Positions 17,754 through 27,609 are shown, counted from the stretch's first letter. The stretch: DNA of 64,000 nucleotides from an uncultured Gemmatimonadota bacterium (GCA_902826615.1 CADEFN010000002.1:124001-188000); one strand, 5' to 3'. The notes: generated by a model from the letters alone, not told the origin. Made by a program: numbers and translations.

Positions 17754-17759
17754 TATCTT
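17754..17759 (+). promoter_or_regulatory. Possible leaderless -10 hexamer for the DUF6941-like gene
   Basis: TATCTT ends 6 bases before the ATG at 17766. This matches the arrangement before rsmB base for base in the hexamer and in the spacing. Confidence 0.4.
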
Positions 17760-17765
17760 TGGGTC

Positions 17766-18194
17766 ATGATCGTCTCGTTTGCCATGTTCGCCGACGCCGC
17801 GAACATATCCCAGGAAGGAAAGCTCAACATCCTTGGTGTCTTTGACGCCGTGCAAGTCGCCGGTGTGCCAACCATGCACCCGCGTGCACATCTCGTCGTG
17901 CGTTTCAAGGGGACCGCCGAGGACATCGGCACACACCAGGTGTCCCTTCGCTGGGTGAATCCCGGTGGCGTCGAACTCTGGTCGTCCGACGGCCAGGTTG
18001 AGCTGACCACACCGCCACCCGGGGTCGCGGAGATCGATATTCCACTCATCGCATCGATCGATCTCCCGCTCGATCTCACCGGGGCGTACACCATGCGCGT
18101 GTTCGTCAACGGGCAACAGCGCGGGGAAGTGCCGCTCTATGTCCGCTCGGCGCCACCCACATTTGTCGCCCCCCCCACCGGGATGATGTCGTAG
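17766..18194 (+). CDS. Small DUF6941-like protein
   Basis: The 142-residue protein begins MIVSFAMFADAANISQEGKLNILGVFD, a pattern I associate with the DUF6941 family (a short beta-sandwich protein of unknown function whose members start with a 'no/low signal, ADxANV..GKLNxLG' block). It is predicted soluble, without a signal peptide, and is strand-rich throughout. It stands alone, divergent from EamA and convergent with the P1 peptidase gene, 10 bases from its end. A longer frame from 17718 lacks a sensible N-terminus. Confidence 0.75.
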   Translation: MIVSFAMFADAANISQEGKLNILGVFDAVQVAGVPTMHPRAHLVVRFKGTAEDIGTHQVSLRWVNPGGVELWSSDGQVELTTPPPGVAEIDIPLIASIDLPLDLTGAYTMRVFVNGQQRGEVPLYVRSAPPTFVAPPTGMMS

Positions 18195-18204
18195 GACGTG
18201 GGCC

Positions 18205-19179
18205 TTACTTCTCGCGACCGGCGTCGGCCATGCCGGGAATGCCGTCGCGACCCGTTGCGAGACGCACGCTTCGTTCGATGGCCTGCTCCATGGCCTGCAC
18301 CGCCAGCGTCTCCACCGCGACCAGGGATGCCGTGATCCCTTCGGTCGGTCCAAGCGCGAACAACGTGTCGCCATCGTATTGCGTCGCGCAGGGTGTGATG
18401 CGCCGGTAGTACGCGGCGGTGGCCGCTTGCGCGAGCTGGTGCAGGTCTTCGCGGGAGAGCAGCACATTCGTCATCACCGCCCCGATGGTGGTGTTCATCC
18501 CGCTCGGCGCGTCGTCGTCGCCACCACGACGAGGCCCACCCCCTGTGAGAATCTTCGTGGCATCGAGGAACTTGCCCCCGTCGCCACGTGCCCCGGCAAT
18601 GATGGCACCCGACGCGTCGCGCACATCGCCCACGGCGTTGGTCACCACTGCCGCCCCCACCACAATTTCGCCCGAGCGCACAACGAAGGCACCGAATCCT
18701 CCCTTCATGGCCCGTTGTCCACCAGCGGCCTTGCCCACGGTGGCCCGGGTTCCCGCGCCGACACTGCCTTCTGCCGGCGTGTCACCCGCACCTGCACACG
18801 CGGCGTAGGCCGTATTCGCGTCCGGGCGGGTGCCGAAGGGACCCAGCATTCCGAGGTCGAAAATGGCGGCGGCGGGCACGATGGGGACTACACCACCGGC
18901 GATGGGAAACCCGCGTTTCTGTTCCTCCATCCACCGCATCACCCCCGCGGCTGCATCCAGTCCGTAGGCCGATCCGCCAGTGAGCAGCACGGCATCGATG
19001 CGATCGGTGGAATGTGAGGGGAGGGCTACCCCGAACTCACGCGACGCGGTGGCGCGGCCCAGCTGCACGCCGCCACACCGCATGGCGCCCTGTGCACGGC
19101 GGATCACGGTACACCCCGTCACCCCGGACCCGTCCCGGGCGTGACCGATCACGATGCCTAACGGCGAGAAGTCCGGCAC
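18205..19179 (-). CDS. P1-family (S58, DmpA-like) peptidase
   Basis: The 324-residue protein belongs to the P1/DmpA family of self-cleaving N-terminal-nucleophile aminopeptidases. Visible marks are the early DAVLLTGGSAYGLDAAAGVMRWMEE block, the glycine-rich GSVGAGTRATVGK, and GMNTTIGAVMTN, where the processing site and nucleophile Ser/Thr of the family fall. These enzymes release N-terminal residues or cleave beta-peptides and D-residues. No signal peptide is seen, so it is probably cytosolic. The GTG start lies 4 bases after the zinc-ribbon gene; it is the last gene of the long minus-strand operon. Confidence 0.9.
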   Translation of the reverse strand: MPDFSPLGIVIGHARDGSGVTGCTVIRRAQGAMRCGGVQLGRATASREFGVALPSHSTDRIDAVLLTGGSAYGLDAAAGVMRWMEEQKRGFPIAGGVVPIVPAAAIFDLGMLGPFGTRPDANTAYAACAGAGDTPAEGSVGAGTRATVGKAAGGQRAMKGGFGAFVVRSGEIVVGAAVVTNAVGDVRDASGAIIAGARGDGGKFLDATKILTGGGPRRGGDDDAPSGMNTTIGAVMTNVLLSREDLHQLAQAATAAYYRRITPCATQYDGDTLFALGPTEGITASLVAVETLAVQAMEQAIERSVRLATGRDGIPGMADAGREK

Positions 19180-19183
19180 CGTG

Positions 19184-19360
19184 TCAGCTCGCCGCTACGG
19201 GAGGTTTGGCCGCACACGTTTTGCACAACGTGACCCCCTTCATGTTGCAGATCACGCAGATAAAGGTGCCGCAGTCGGCACACGGATACCCTTCTGACGC
19301 GCGCTCCTCGTTGCCGCAGGCGCGGCACTGCATGGCGTCGTGTTCCTTGAGTTCGGTCAT
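19184..19360 (-). CDS. Small zinc-ribbon protein (58 aa)
   Basis: This short gene has an ATG at 19358-19360 and a TGA at 19184-19186. The product carries four paired-cysteine knuckles: CRAC, CADC, CVIC and CKTC, enough to bind two zinc ions as a double zinc ribbon. The first knuckle begins at residue 12. There is no membrane segment. Gaps of 6 bases to the NtrC-like gene and 4 bases to the peptidase gene place it firmly in the operon. Such small ribbons often act as protein adaptors or nucleic-acid binders; the function here is unknown. Confidence 0.8.
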   Translation of the reverse strand: MTELKEHDAMQCRACGNEERASEGYPCADCGTFICVICNMKGVTLCKTCAAKPPVAAS

Positions 19361-19366
19361 GATCTC

Positions 19367-20722
19367 TCAGGTGCTGCCCGACGGCAGCGCCGCCAGACCG
19401 TAGTCACGAATTTTCTTGATCAGCGTGGCGCGTGAAATACCCAGCACCCGCGCCGCCTGCGAGCGGTTGCCACGCACGGCGCGCAGCGTTCGGGTGATGT
19501 GATCACGTTCCACGTCCTCCAGACTGCGCATTTCCGAGCGCGTACCATCGTCGGCGCTCGCGCCCCGCGCGCGAAACTCCACGGGCAGCGACTCCATATC
19601 CAGCGTCTCCCGGCCTCGCGCCACCAGCATGGCACGCTCGAGCACATTGCGCAGCTCACGGATGTTGCCCGTCCAGGTGTGGCGCAGCAGACGATCAAGC
19701 ACTGCGTCGTCCACATGACGAGGCGCCGCCGGCAGCTGGGGTGCGAGTTCGTCCATGAGACGTGCCACCAGCTCCACGAGATCCTCACGCGAGCGATCGC
19801 GTAAGGGCGGGAGCCGTACGGGCATCACACTGAGCCGGTAGTACAGGTCTTCCCGGAACCGCCCGGCGTTGACGAGCGCGATGAGATCACGCGAGGTCGC
19901 GGCGATCAACCGCACGTTGCACACTACATCGCGTGTGCCGCCAGCGCGCCGCACGGGCCGCCCCTCCAGCAGCCGCAAAAGACGCGGCTGCAGTGCCAGG
20001 GGCAAATCCCCGATTTCGTCCAGAAAGAGCGTGCCACCTTCCGCCACCTCGACCAGCCCGGGACGTGGATCGCCCGCCCCGGCATCCTCGAGACCAAAGA
20101 GCTCCGCCTCCAGCGCCGACTCCGAAACACCACTGCAGTGTGCCTCGGTAAAGGGGCCCGATGCCCGAACACCGTCCGCATGAATCAGCTCGGCAATACG
20201 GCCCTTGCCGGTCCCGGTCTCGCCGAGAATGAGCACCGCGGTGCGATCGGTGGCGGCCAGCAGCTCCACCTGCGCCGCCAGCTCCCGCATGGCAGGCGAC
20301 GAGCCTAACGCCACACGACCCGTACTGCTGCGGCGTTCGTTCACATACCGCGTGAGCAAGCGCAGGCGCACGGTTTCGAGCGCCCGCTCAATGGCAATCT
20401 CGAGATGATTCAGGTCGACCGGCTTTGTGAGGAACGTCTCGGCGCCCTCCTGCACCGCGCGCACCGCCATCGGCACCTCGGCGTGCCCCGAGATCATCAC
20501 GACCACCGGGCGTTCTCCCTTCAGCCGATCGAACACGTCGAAGCCCGACATATCGGGGAGGTTCACGTCGAGCAGCAACACGTCGGGCCGTCGATCCGCG
20601 AAACGCGCGAGAGCTTCGGCGCCTGTGGAGGCCACCCGCACCGCGTGCCCGCGCCGGGTGAAAAATCGCGCGTAGTTCTCGGCCAGCATTTCCTCGTCGT
20701 CCACGATCAGCAAGTCACCCAC
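19367..20722 (-). CDS. NtrC-like response regulator lacking the GAFTGA loop
   Basis: The 451-residue protein has a receiver domain (about 1-120; phospho-acceptor D52, K100), an AAA+ domain (about 137-370) with Walker A GETGTGKG (167-174) and Walker B LFLDEIGD (232-239), and a Fis-type helix-turn-helix (NRSQAARVLGISRATLIKKI). In sigma-54 activators loop 1 carries GAFTGA right after ELFG. Here the segment after ELFG (207-210) reads LEDAGAGDPRPG, so the contact for sigma-54 is absent. It may therefore act with sigma-70 or as a repressor. It overlaps the GAF-GAF-PAS sensor gene by 8 bases. Confidence 0.93.
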   Translation of the reverse strand: MGDLLIVDDEEMLAENYARFFTRRGHAVRVASTGAEALARFADRRPDVLLLDVNLPDMSGFDVFDRLKGERPVVVMISGHAEVPMAVRAVQEGAETFLTKPVDLNHLEIAIERALETVRLRLLTRYVNERRSSTGRVALGSSPAMRELAAQVELLAATDRTAVLILGETGTGKGRIAELIHADGVRASGPFTEAHCSGVSESALEAELFGLEDAGAGDPRPGLVEVAEGGTLFLDEIGDLPLALQPRLLRLLEGRPVRRAGGTRDVVCNVRLIAATSRDLIALVNAGRFREDLYYRLSVMPVRLPPLRDRSREDLVELVARLMDELAPQLPAAPRHVDDAVLDRLLRHTWTGNIRELRNVLERAMLVARGRETLDMESLPVEFRARGASADDGTRSEMRSLEDVERDHITRTLRAVRGNRSQAARVLGISRATLIKKIRDYGLAALPSGST

Positions 20723-22178
20723 TGGCTGTCGCTCCCACGAGTTCGAAGGTTATTACGGCACCACTATCGAGGTGCGGCACTGCCACGATGTCGAACCACC
20801 GTTCCCCATCCGCGTGCAGGCAACGCGCCCGCAGCCGGGAGCCGTCGCTGATGGCCGACTTCACCGGATCATCACCCTCCGGTGCCTCGCGTCCCAGCAC
20901 CGCCTGGTAAAACGACCGGCCCAGCAGTCCGAAGGTTGTTTCATCACCCGCCAGCTGTCGCGCGCGCACGTTGCAGCGCAACACCCGCCCTTCATCGTTG
21001 ACCACCGCCATCCCGACGCCGATCGCGTCAAAGGTCGACTGCCACTCCCGGGTCGATTCCTGGATATCGGCAAAGAGGCGCGCATTCACAATGGCCACGG
21101 CCACCTGGTCCGCCAGACGCTGCAGGATGCGGGCATCGGACGCATCAAACCCGGGCTCGCGGTTCATCACGCCAAGGGTGCCCACCGTGCCCCGCACGGT
21201 GCGCAGCGGGACAATCACGGTCTGCCGCAACGCCACCAGCTGCAGCGTGCGGGGATTCACGTCGGGCTCGGTGGTCACCGTATTGCTGATCACGGCCTCA
21301 CCACTTTCCACCACCTTGCCGGCCAGACTTCCCTTGAGCGGCAGGACAACTCCCGCCAGCACGTCACAGGCTCCACTGGCCGCTTCGATGTTGAGGTACT
21401 CCCCATCGCGCACCGAGATGCAGGCGCCCTCGGCTCGCAGCAGTGCCATCGCATGTCGCAGGATGAGCCGCTGCACCTCGGTCACGCGCAGCGATTCACC
21501 GGCGGCGCGCGCCACCTCCGCCATGGCATCTGACTGCCGTCGTTCGCGCTCACTCTCCGCGTAGAGACGCGCCGTGCGCAACGCGGCACCGGCGGTCGCC
21601 GCCAGCGTCATGGCGAACTCGGCCGACTCCACCTCAAAGGCATCGCGCGACGGACCGTAGGCCACCAGTGCCCCGAGCAACTTGCGCCCTTGCATCATCG
21701 GGGCGACGAGCACGGCGTCCACACTCCCAACAAACTGCTGCAGGTGATCGAGGGCACTCACGTCGCCCTCGTGGTCGCGCGACAACCGCTGCGCCGAGCC
21801 GGACAACAACCCTTCCGCCAGCGCCGGCGCGTTGTGCGGAATGCTCAACAGAGGGAGATCGCCCGTCGGACCAAGGTGCACCCGTGCCGTGAGTGTTGGC
21901 GGGTCTCCCTGCACTTCGAGCACCATCACTCGCGCGTCATCCATTCCGCGAGCCAGGGCGCGCGCCACCTCGGAGAGAATCACTTCCTCGTCCACGGTGC
22001 GCGAGAGGGCAGTCGCGACCTGCTGCAATTGCTGCAGCGCAGCGGCCCGTCGTTCCCCGGCATCAATCAGTGCCCGCGTCGCGGCTGCGGTCAGCGGGTC
22101 CAGCCGCTGAGACAGAAGCGCAACCAGCGGCTCCTCGGCGCCCTTCCCGGGAGGGGTGAGCGATCGCGCCGACGTCAT
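20715..22178 (-). CDS. GAF-GAF-PAS sensory protein without kinase domain
   Basis: The 487-residue protein has an N-terminal helical region, a first GAF domain (about 60-205), a second GAF domain (about 225-375) and a PAS-like domain (about 385-480). It ends right after the PAS domain: no histidine phospho-acceptor box and no HATPase motifs are visible. No membrane segment is seen, so it should sense a cytosolic signal. It is translationally coupled to the NtrC-like regulator, which would normally suggest a two-component pair. Without a kinase it may act by direct binding, or another kinase may serve the regulator. Confidence 0.88.
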   Translation of the reverse strand: MTSARSLTPPGKGAEEPLVALLSQRLDPLTAAATRALIDAGERRAAALQQLQQVATALSRTVDEEVILSEVARALARGMDDARVMVLEVQGDPPTLTARVHLGPTGDLPLLSIPHNAPALAEGLLSGSAQRLSRDHEGDVSALDHLQQFVGSVDAVLVAPMMQGRKLLGALVAYGPSRDAFEVESAEFAMTLAATAGAALRTARLYAESERERRQSDAMAEVARAAGESLRVTEVQRLILRHAMALLRAEGACISVRDGEYLNIEAASGACDVLAGVVLPLKGSLAGKVVESGEAVISNTVTTEPDVNPRTLQLVALRQTVIVPLRTVRGTVGTLGVMNREPGFDASDARILQRLADQVAVAIVNARLFADIQESTREWQSTFDAIGVGMAVVNDEGRVLRCNVRARQLAGDETTFGLLGRSFYQAVLGREAPEGDDPVKSAISDGSRLRARCLHADGERWFDIVAVPHLDSGAVITFELVGATASG

Positions 22179-23056
22179 GCCGGCACCAGCAGGCGCGCGG
22201 TGAGCGGACGCACGGTCACTTCCATCGGCGTCATACCCAACAGCTCACCGTCGGCCTGAACGCGCCGGGGTGGAGTGGTCTCCAGCCGAATCGTGCGACC
22301 CTTCAGAAAGTGCATTCCGGGCATCCCGCGAAAGTCGCCGCGCACCACACGCCATCCCATCGCAATGGCGTCGCCCACAGACTCTGGACAAAACACGCAC
22401 AGGTCGAGCCACCCATCGTCAGGCGCAATCTCCGGCCCCAGGGTGATCATCCCGCCCAGCACCGATCCGAAGTTGGCAACGAACGCCGTGGTGGCCTGAA
22501 ATGTATGTGTCACGCCGTCCACCGTAGCGTGCAACGCAAAGGCCTCGCGCGCCAGCACTGCGCTCACCGCCGGTGTGACGTAGGCCGCAACACCAAGCCG
22601 GAGCTTCTGCTCTCGTGACGCACCCTCGAGCATGGCGACATCCACACCTACCCCCGCGGCGAAAGCGAATGAGTGGCCTCCTTGCACCTCGCCAAGGTCG
22701 AATCGGCGCTCCGTTCCCTTGAGCAAGGCACGGACGGCACGGGACACACGGAGTGGGATGTTGAGCGCTCTCACGATGAGATTGCCGGTACCGCCAGGGA
22801 GCACTCCGACCGGCATGCCCATCGCGCTGGCGTCGGGAATCACCTCCATGGCCGTCCCGTCGCCCCCCAGCGTGAACACGGCGTCGAACTCCGCTCCTCT
22901 CGCCAGCACCTGACGACGGGCATCACCCGGCCCAGTCGTGCGGACGAGCTCGGTGTGGACGCCAAGCGCATCAAAGGCGTGGCAGGCATGGCGCTCCGCA
23001 GCCTGCGCACTCCTTGCAGCAGGGTTCACCACCAGCAGCGCCCGGCGGATGCTCAC
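22175..23056 (-). CDS. Diacylglycerol/sphingosine kinase-like lipid kinase
   Basis: The 293-residue protein starts with ALLVVNPAARSA, the usual opening of the DAGK catalytic domain, then TLGGDGTAMEV (the GGDGT nucleotide motif) and PVGVLPGGTGN. The C-terminal half is the beta-rich domain of the DgkB/YegS group, ending ...RVQADGELLGMTPMEVTV. It probably phosphorylates diacylglycerol or a related lipid with ATP. A longer frame exists, but the GTG at 23056 overlaps the tamB stop as GTGA and gives the family N-terminus. It overlaps the sensor gene by 4 bases. Confidence 0.9.
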   Translation of the reverse strand: MSIRRALLVVNPAARSAQAAERHACHAFDALGVHTELVRTTGPGDARRQVLARGAEFDAVFTLGGDGTAMEVIPDASAMGMPVGVLPGGTGNLIVRALNIPLRVSRAVRALLKGTERRFDLGEVQGGHSFAFAAGVGVDVAMLEGASREQKLRLGVAAYVTPAVSAVLAREAFALHATVDGVTHTFQATTAFVANFGSVLGGMITLGPEIAPDDGWLDLCVFCPESVGDAIAMGWRVVRGDFRGMPGMHFLKGRTIRLETTPPRRVQADGELLGMTPMEVTVRPLTARLLVPA

Positions 23057-26000
23057 CAGCGCCAGGTGCGGAAGAGATCGAGAGACCACTGCGCGCCACG
23101 ATTCGCAGCAAACCCGATCGCGTTTTCGTTGCACAACATCGCCGCAAGCGGCGGCTCACGACTCACCGACACGCCGAGCCCTGAACGAATGGTGTATTCG
23201 ATTGAGCCGCCGATCGTGTCGGCCGCGCGGATGGTCGTGGTGCCTGCCACGCCACCGCCGGTGAACTGCTGGAGCGGGCAAAGCCCCGTGGTCAGGTTGA
23301 TGAAGGTGCGATCGTTCAGCTGCTTGCCCACACCGATCTGCGTGGTGAAGAGTGCGTCGAAGAGGGTGCTGCTCAGCGCCTGGTTGGTTTGCTCGGCTCC
23401 GCCAGAGGCGGCCTGCAGCTGGAAGTAGTCAAAGAACTGCCCGGAGAAGCGCGCCGAAATACTCGAACCAACTGTCGTGAGCAGGAAGTCGCGGGCATAC
23501 GAGGTGCTCAGACCACCGATGTCGGCGCTCGGGCGCCCCGTCAGCAGGTAGGCAATCAGGTCGCTGTCGGAGAGTTGCAGCGAGTCGGCGCTTTCAAAGA
23601 CCAGGCGCGGCTGGACAAGGGTGCCCGCCAACCGCGCGCGAATGCGTATCGTGTTGTTGCTGTACAACTGATTGCGCTGACGCACCGTGTACAACGTGCT
23701 GATGTTCAGCGTCGGGTTGAAGTCCGCTTCGTCGTAGAATCGAATCTCACCCCCCTCGATGGTGAAGAGGCGCTGCAAGAAGTCGCTGAAGCGGATGTTG
23801 AAGGTGCCACGTTCGGTGCGGAGCGCGCCGTCGACCGCCAGTTGCGGCACGCCGGAGGCCGTGAGGCCACTCGCGCGGCGCAGACTCACCGAGCCACCGA
23901 GCTTGATGTTGGCCTCGGACGATCGCAGACGCACATCGGGACCCATCGCAATCCCGACATCGCGCACCGTCAACCCCTGCAAGAGGCGCGGCAGCCTGGG
24001 AAGGAGCGCCCGGTTGGCGGCGAGTGTGGTATCGACAATCGACGCGAAGTCGGGATCGTTGAGCGACACCACCTCTTTCGACGACAACTCCGGGATCACG
24101 ATGTAGCCATTGTCGACCGTCACACTCCCGGTAAGCTCCGAGGTGCTCTCGCGTCCACGGAAGCGGAGCCCGGCGCTGACATTCAGATCGCCGGTCCGCC
24201 GCAGGTCGATCACGTGGAACTCGCGCGCATCGAGCCGGAGGTCAAACGCCGGATCGTCGGGGGTGTCAAATGACACAAAGCCACCTAACGACAAGCGATT
24301 TGCCGTCGTGGGCCCGCTGACCATCCCGAACCGGTCGATGTGCACGGTGTCGCCCGACGCGCGCAGGTTGGCGTTGAAATCGCGAACCTTCACGCCAAGG
24401 TTGGTGACGAACCCCCCGGCACTATCCACCCGCACATACCCCGCCAGCACCTCGCTTCCGCGTTTCCCCGAGATCGACATGTCGGCGTTCAGACGGCCGC
24501 TGGCATCCGAAATAGCGGGGGTGAACGACTCCACCAGCTTGAGGTCGACGTCTCGTGATTGCACCGTCACGCGGAGCGTGTCGTCGAGAAGCCGTCTGCT
24601 GCGGGAGCCCACAGCAACATCCACTGGAACACTGGCCCGCAGACTCAGCACGGTGGTGTCGTTCCGCATCACCTGCAGACCGCCCAGAAATCGGCGATTG
24701 CGCACCGCACCATTGATGGCGGTCTCAGCCAGTGTCACCTGACCAACCTTGGTCCCCAGCAGCGAGCCGCGCAGATCGAGCTCCGGGTTCTCGCGATCGC
24801 CGCGCATATCAACCGTCACACCAAGTGAGCCCGAGAGCGCCACTTTCGACTGGGCCAGCGACGCCAGATCCTCGAGTGCAAGGCTGTCTCCCGAAATTCG
24901 CAACGCCACGCCCGTGGCGCTGTCGGCGCCTCCGGTCAGGTCCATGTGCCCCCCCGAACTTCCCACGAGCCTGAGCGAGTCCACCAAGAAACCCTGCGGC
25001 CACCAGGTGATCCGAGACGGACGGGCCAGCTTCCAGTCGTGTGTGTCGAGACCCACACGCGCCTCGCGCATCGTCACCCGGGTCGTGTCGCCAGCTATCC
25101 CGACCCCGCCCGACGCGGTCAGCATCGGACCATTAGTCATCTCGGCGCGCATCTGCACATCGAGTGAGTCGCTGCGACGCACCTGCGCATCGAAGGCGCC
25201 ATTCTTGAAGGCAATGGTGGAAAGGCGCAGGCTGTCGGCCGTCACCGACGCCACCCCGCGCGCCGAATCGCTCAGAACATTCGCCACGTCAATCTTGAAA
25301 CGCCCGCGCTTGGCGGCCGTCGCATACGCATCCACGTCGGTCGCGTCCACCACACCGCGCACACCGAGGGTATCAATCGACCCCGACAACACCACAAAGC
25401 CAGTGAGGGCGCCATGCAACGAGTCCTCCTCGACCGCAGCCAGTGCCACCGAATCCACCGCCAGCCGGCGGAAGTAGGGACGCCACCCACCTAACGAATC
25501 CGCCGAGAGTCGGAGCGTGAGTGAATCGCGAAACTCGGGTCGCAGCCCCAAGCCGCCCTGCCCGATCACGGAGCCCGCCACGGTCTCCACGATCACCGTG
25601 TCCACCTTCAGGGCCCCATCGAGAAACCGCAGCCGTGCCAGCGCGCCGTCGTACACACGGGTGCTGTCGATCGTCGAGCGTTGGAGATCCAGGGCCACAC
25701 TGCCTCGGTAGTTGAGCACCGAATCTCCAACGAGATCAAGCAGGGCTGTTCCGTTGAGTGACGTGACCGGCATCGACACGGTGTCATACAACGCACGCAG
25801 GTTTGCGTTGGCAAACCGCAACGTGCCATGGTATCCGTACCCGCCGACGGAGTCGATGTCCACGCGACCATCGAATCCATAAATCCCCTGCGCCCCCGAC
25901 ATCTGCGTGGCAACCTCCAGGTCCTCCGCGGTCCCCTGCAGACGCACCGGACCCGTGAGTGTCCCACGCTGCTGCAGCAGGAGTTCTGGCCATGCTTTCG

Positions 26001-27606
26001 CAATCGTCGTGAGCTCCAGCGGCTGGGCGTCGAGCGCGACGTCATAGGTGAGCAACTTCTCGCCGATCGTCACCCGACCCGCGCCAGTCGCACGGCTCGG
26101 CGGCTCGTCCATGAAGCGATGGGTCATGTCGGCGTTGCGGAACCGCACGTCGGTCCACACCGAGTCCAGTGTCGCCTTGCCATTGATGCTCCCGTCGAGT
26201 CGCGGGAAGAGCGGGTTGAGGAACTGGATCGTGGCCAGATCGAAGTGGTCCACTTCGACATCAAATCCCTTGAACTTCGTGAAGGCCGGGAAAAGAATGT
26301 CGAGTTCCCCACGTGCGCGTCCCCGCGCCGTCGCTCCGCGCACATTGCCATCGACCATATCGAACGATGACTGCTCGATTCGGAACGCATTCACCGGCCC
26401 GCCACTCGCCTTCACCTCTGCCGTGATCGTGCCCTTCCAGGGATAGGGCAACGGTTCACCGGTCAGGTCCTCGATCAGTTCCCAGTCAATCGGCTCGGCC
26501 TTCATGTCGACGTCCTTCACAATCAGCACCGGCCCACCAACCCCGAACGTCATGGCGCCGCGCAGGCGTGAGCCCACGGTGCGCACGTCCATCTCGCTGA
26601 GTGCGTAGTCGAGGATCTTGAGGTCTTTCTGATTGCGCACACGCAGGTCCATCGTCCCACCACCCGTCGTCGGAAGAGTGGGATAGACCCACGCCACGTC
26701 CTTCATGGCCACCGAATCGCCATGAATGAGCAGGTCGTAGCGCGTGGGAAGGTCACTCCCCCACCAGACTTTGCCTTCGGCGCGTCCGCGAGAACCCGGT
26801 AGCTCGAAGTGCGCAAAGTCCGCCCATAACGAGTCCTTCACGATCTTCACGGTCCCGCGCGCATTGGCAATCTGCATCGGCGGGTCGAACTCGTCGGCGC
26901 CAAGCCCCGCCACGTCGAAAAAGCGCCCGGCGGTATCGGGATGGGCAATCCGTGCGTAGGGAATCGTGGCGCGCCCTTTGGTCCAGTGACGGGTCATGAC
27001 AAACTGACCACTGGTTCCAACGCGCCTGATATCCTTGTCCTTTCGGTTCAACCCGAAGGTGATCGCCGAGTCGCGCCGAGTCGCCTTGAGCGAGTCGGCA
27101 GGACGCCACGGCATGGTCAGGTGAAACTCGCCATCGCGCATCGTGGCGTTTGTCACAACAATGAAGTCGCCAAAGCTGCGCGTCGTCTTGGGCGGCCCTG
27201 GTGGACCCGACGGAAAGATCTTCCGGTAGTTCCACTTGCCCAGGCTGTCCTGGCGCACATGCACCACGGGATGTTCGATGTTCACCGCCTGCACCAGAAT
27301 GCGGCGGTCCCACAGGTCCCGCGGGCTGAAGCGAACGCTCACCGGTCCCGTCGAGATGAACAGGGAGTCGTTCGGCTCGCGAATGGCGAACGAGTCCACC
27401 GTGAGATCGGTGAACAACGATCCGGAGAGAGTGCCGAGATGCCACTTCGCCCGATCGTTCCGGTTGAGAAAGCCGGCGACATAACTCCGGATCTGCTCGC
27501 GACCCCAGGCCGTGCGCGTTGTCATCCCGACCGCCAGCACAACCAACGCGCCGAGCGCGAAGATCACACCAGCACTGATGAGGACCACGGCTCGGCGGCG
27601 TGACAT
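23053..27606 (-). CDS. tamB: Translocation and assembly module protein TamB (DUF490)
   Basis: At 1517 residues this is the largest gene in the window. One N-terminal membrane anchor (about residues 6-30) is followed by a very long, strand-rich repeat-like region with recurring 'LxVDSVxLxGxx' blocks. The C-terminal DUF490 domain includes the stretches AVDGALRTERGTFNIRFSDF and ARLAGTLVQPRLVFES. TamB forms a hydrophobic groove across the periplasm and moves lipids and/or helps outer-membrane protein insertion together with TamA. The gene starts 3 bases after tamA. Two CGTTAGG heptamers lie inside, near 24284 and 25490. Confidence 0.93.
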   Translation of the reverse strand: MSRRRAVVLISAGVIFALGALVVLAVGMTTRTAWGREQIRSYVAGFLNRNDRAKWHLGTLSGSLFTDLTVDSFAIREPNDSLFISTGPVSVRFSPRDLWDRRILVQAVNIEHPVVHVRQDSLGKWNYRKIFPSGPPGPPKTTRSFGDFIVVTNATMRDGEFHLTMPWRPADSLKATRRDSAITFGLNRKDKDIRRVGTSGQFVMTRHWTKGRATIPYARIAHPDTAGRFFDVAGLGADEFDPPMQIANARGTVKIVKDSLWADFAHFELPGSRGRAEGKVWWGSDLPTRYDLLIHGDSVAMKDVAWVYPTLPTTGGGTMDLRVRNQKDLKILDYALSEMDVRTVGSRLRGAMTFGVGGPVLIVKDVDMKAEPIDWELIEDLTGEPLPYPWKGTITAEVKASGGPVNAFRIEQSSFDMVDGNVRGATARGRARGELDILFPAFTKFKGFDVEVDHFDLATIQFLNPLFPRLDGSINGKATLDSVWTDVRFRNADMTHRFMDEPPSRATGAGRVTIGEKLLTYDVALDAQPLELTTIAKAWPELLLQQRGTLTGPVRLQGTAEDLEVATQMSGAQGIYGFDGRVDIDSVGGYGYHGTLRFANANLRALYDTVSMPVTSLNGTALLDLVGDSVLNYRGSVALDLQRSTIDSTRVYDGALARLRFLDGALKVDTVIVETVAGSVIGQGGLGLRPEFRDSLTLRLSADSLGGWRPYFRRLAVDSVALAAVEEDSLHGALTGFVVLSGSIDTLGVRGVVDATDVDAYATAAKRGRFKIDVANVLSDSARGVASVTADSLRLSTIAFKNGAFDAQVRRSDSLDVQMRAEMTNGPMLTASGGVGIAGDTTRVTMREARVGLDTHDWKLARPSRITWWPQGFLVDSLRLVGSSGGHMDLTGGADSATGVALRISGDSLALEDLASLAQSKVALSGSLGVTVDMRGDRENPELDLRGSLLGTKVGQVTLAETAINGAVRNRRFLGGLQVMRNDTTVLSLRASVPVDVAVGSRSRRLLDDTLRVTVQSRDVDLKLVESFTPAISDASGRLNADMSISGKRGSEVLAGYVRVDSAGGFVTNLGVKVRDFNANLRASGDTVHIDRFGMVSGPTTANRLSLGGFVSFDTPDDPAFDLRLDAREFHVIDLRRTGDLNVSAGLRFRGRESTSELTGSVTVDNGYIVIPELSSKEVVSLNDPDFASIVDTTLAANRALLPRLPRLLQGLTVRDVGIAMGPDVRLRSSEANIKLGGSVSLRRASGLTASGVPQLAVDGALRTERGTFNIRFSDFLQRLFTIEGGEIRFYDEADFNPTLNISTLYTVRQRNQLYSNNTIRIRARLAGTLVQPRLVFESADSLQLSDSDLIAYLLTGRPSADIGGLSTSYARDFLLTTVGSSISARFSGQFFDYFQLQAASGGAEQTNQALSSTLFDALFTTQIGVGKQLNDRTFINLTTGLCPLQQFTGGGVAGTTTIRAADTIGGSIEYTIRSGLGVSVSREPPLAAMLCNENAIGFAANRGAQWSLDLFRTWRW

Positions 27607-27609
27607 GAG

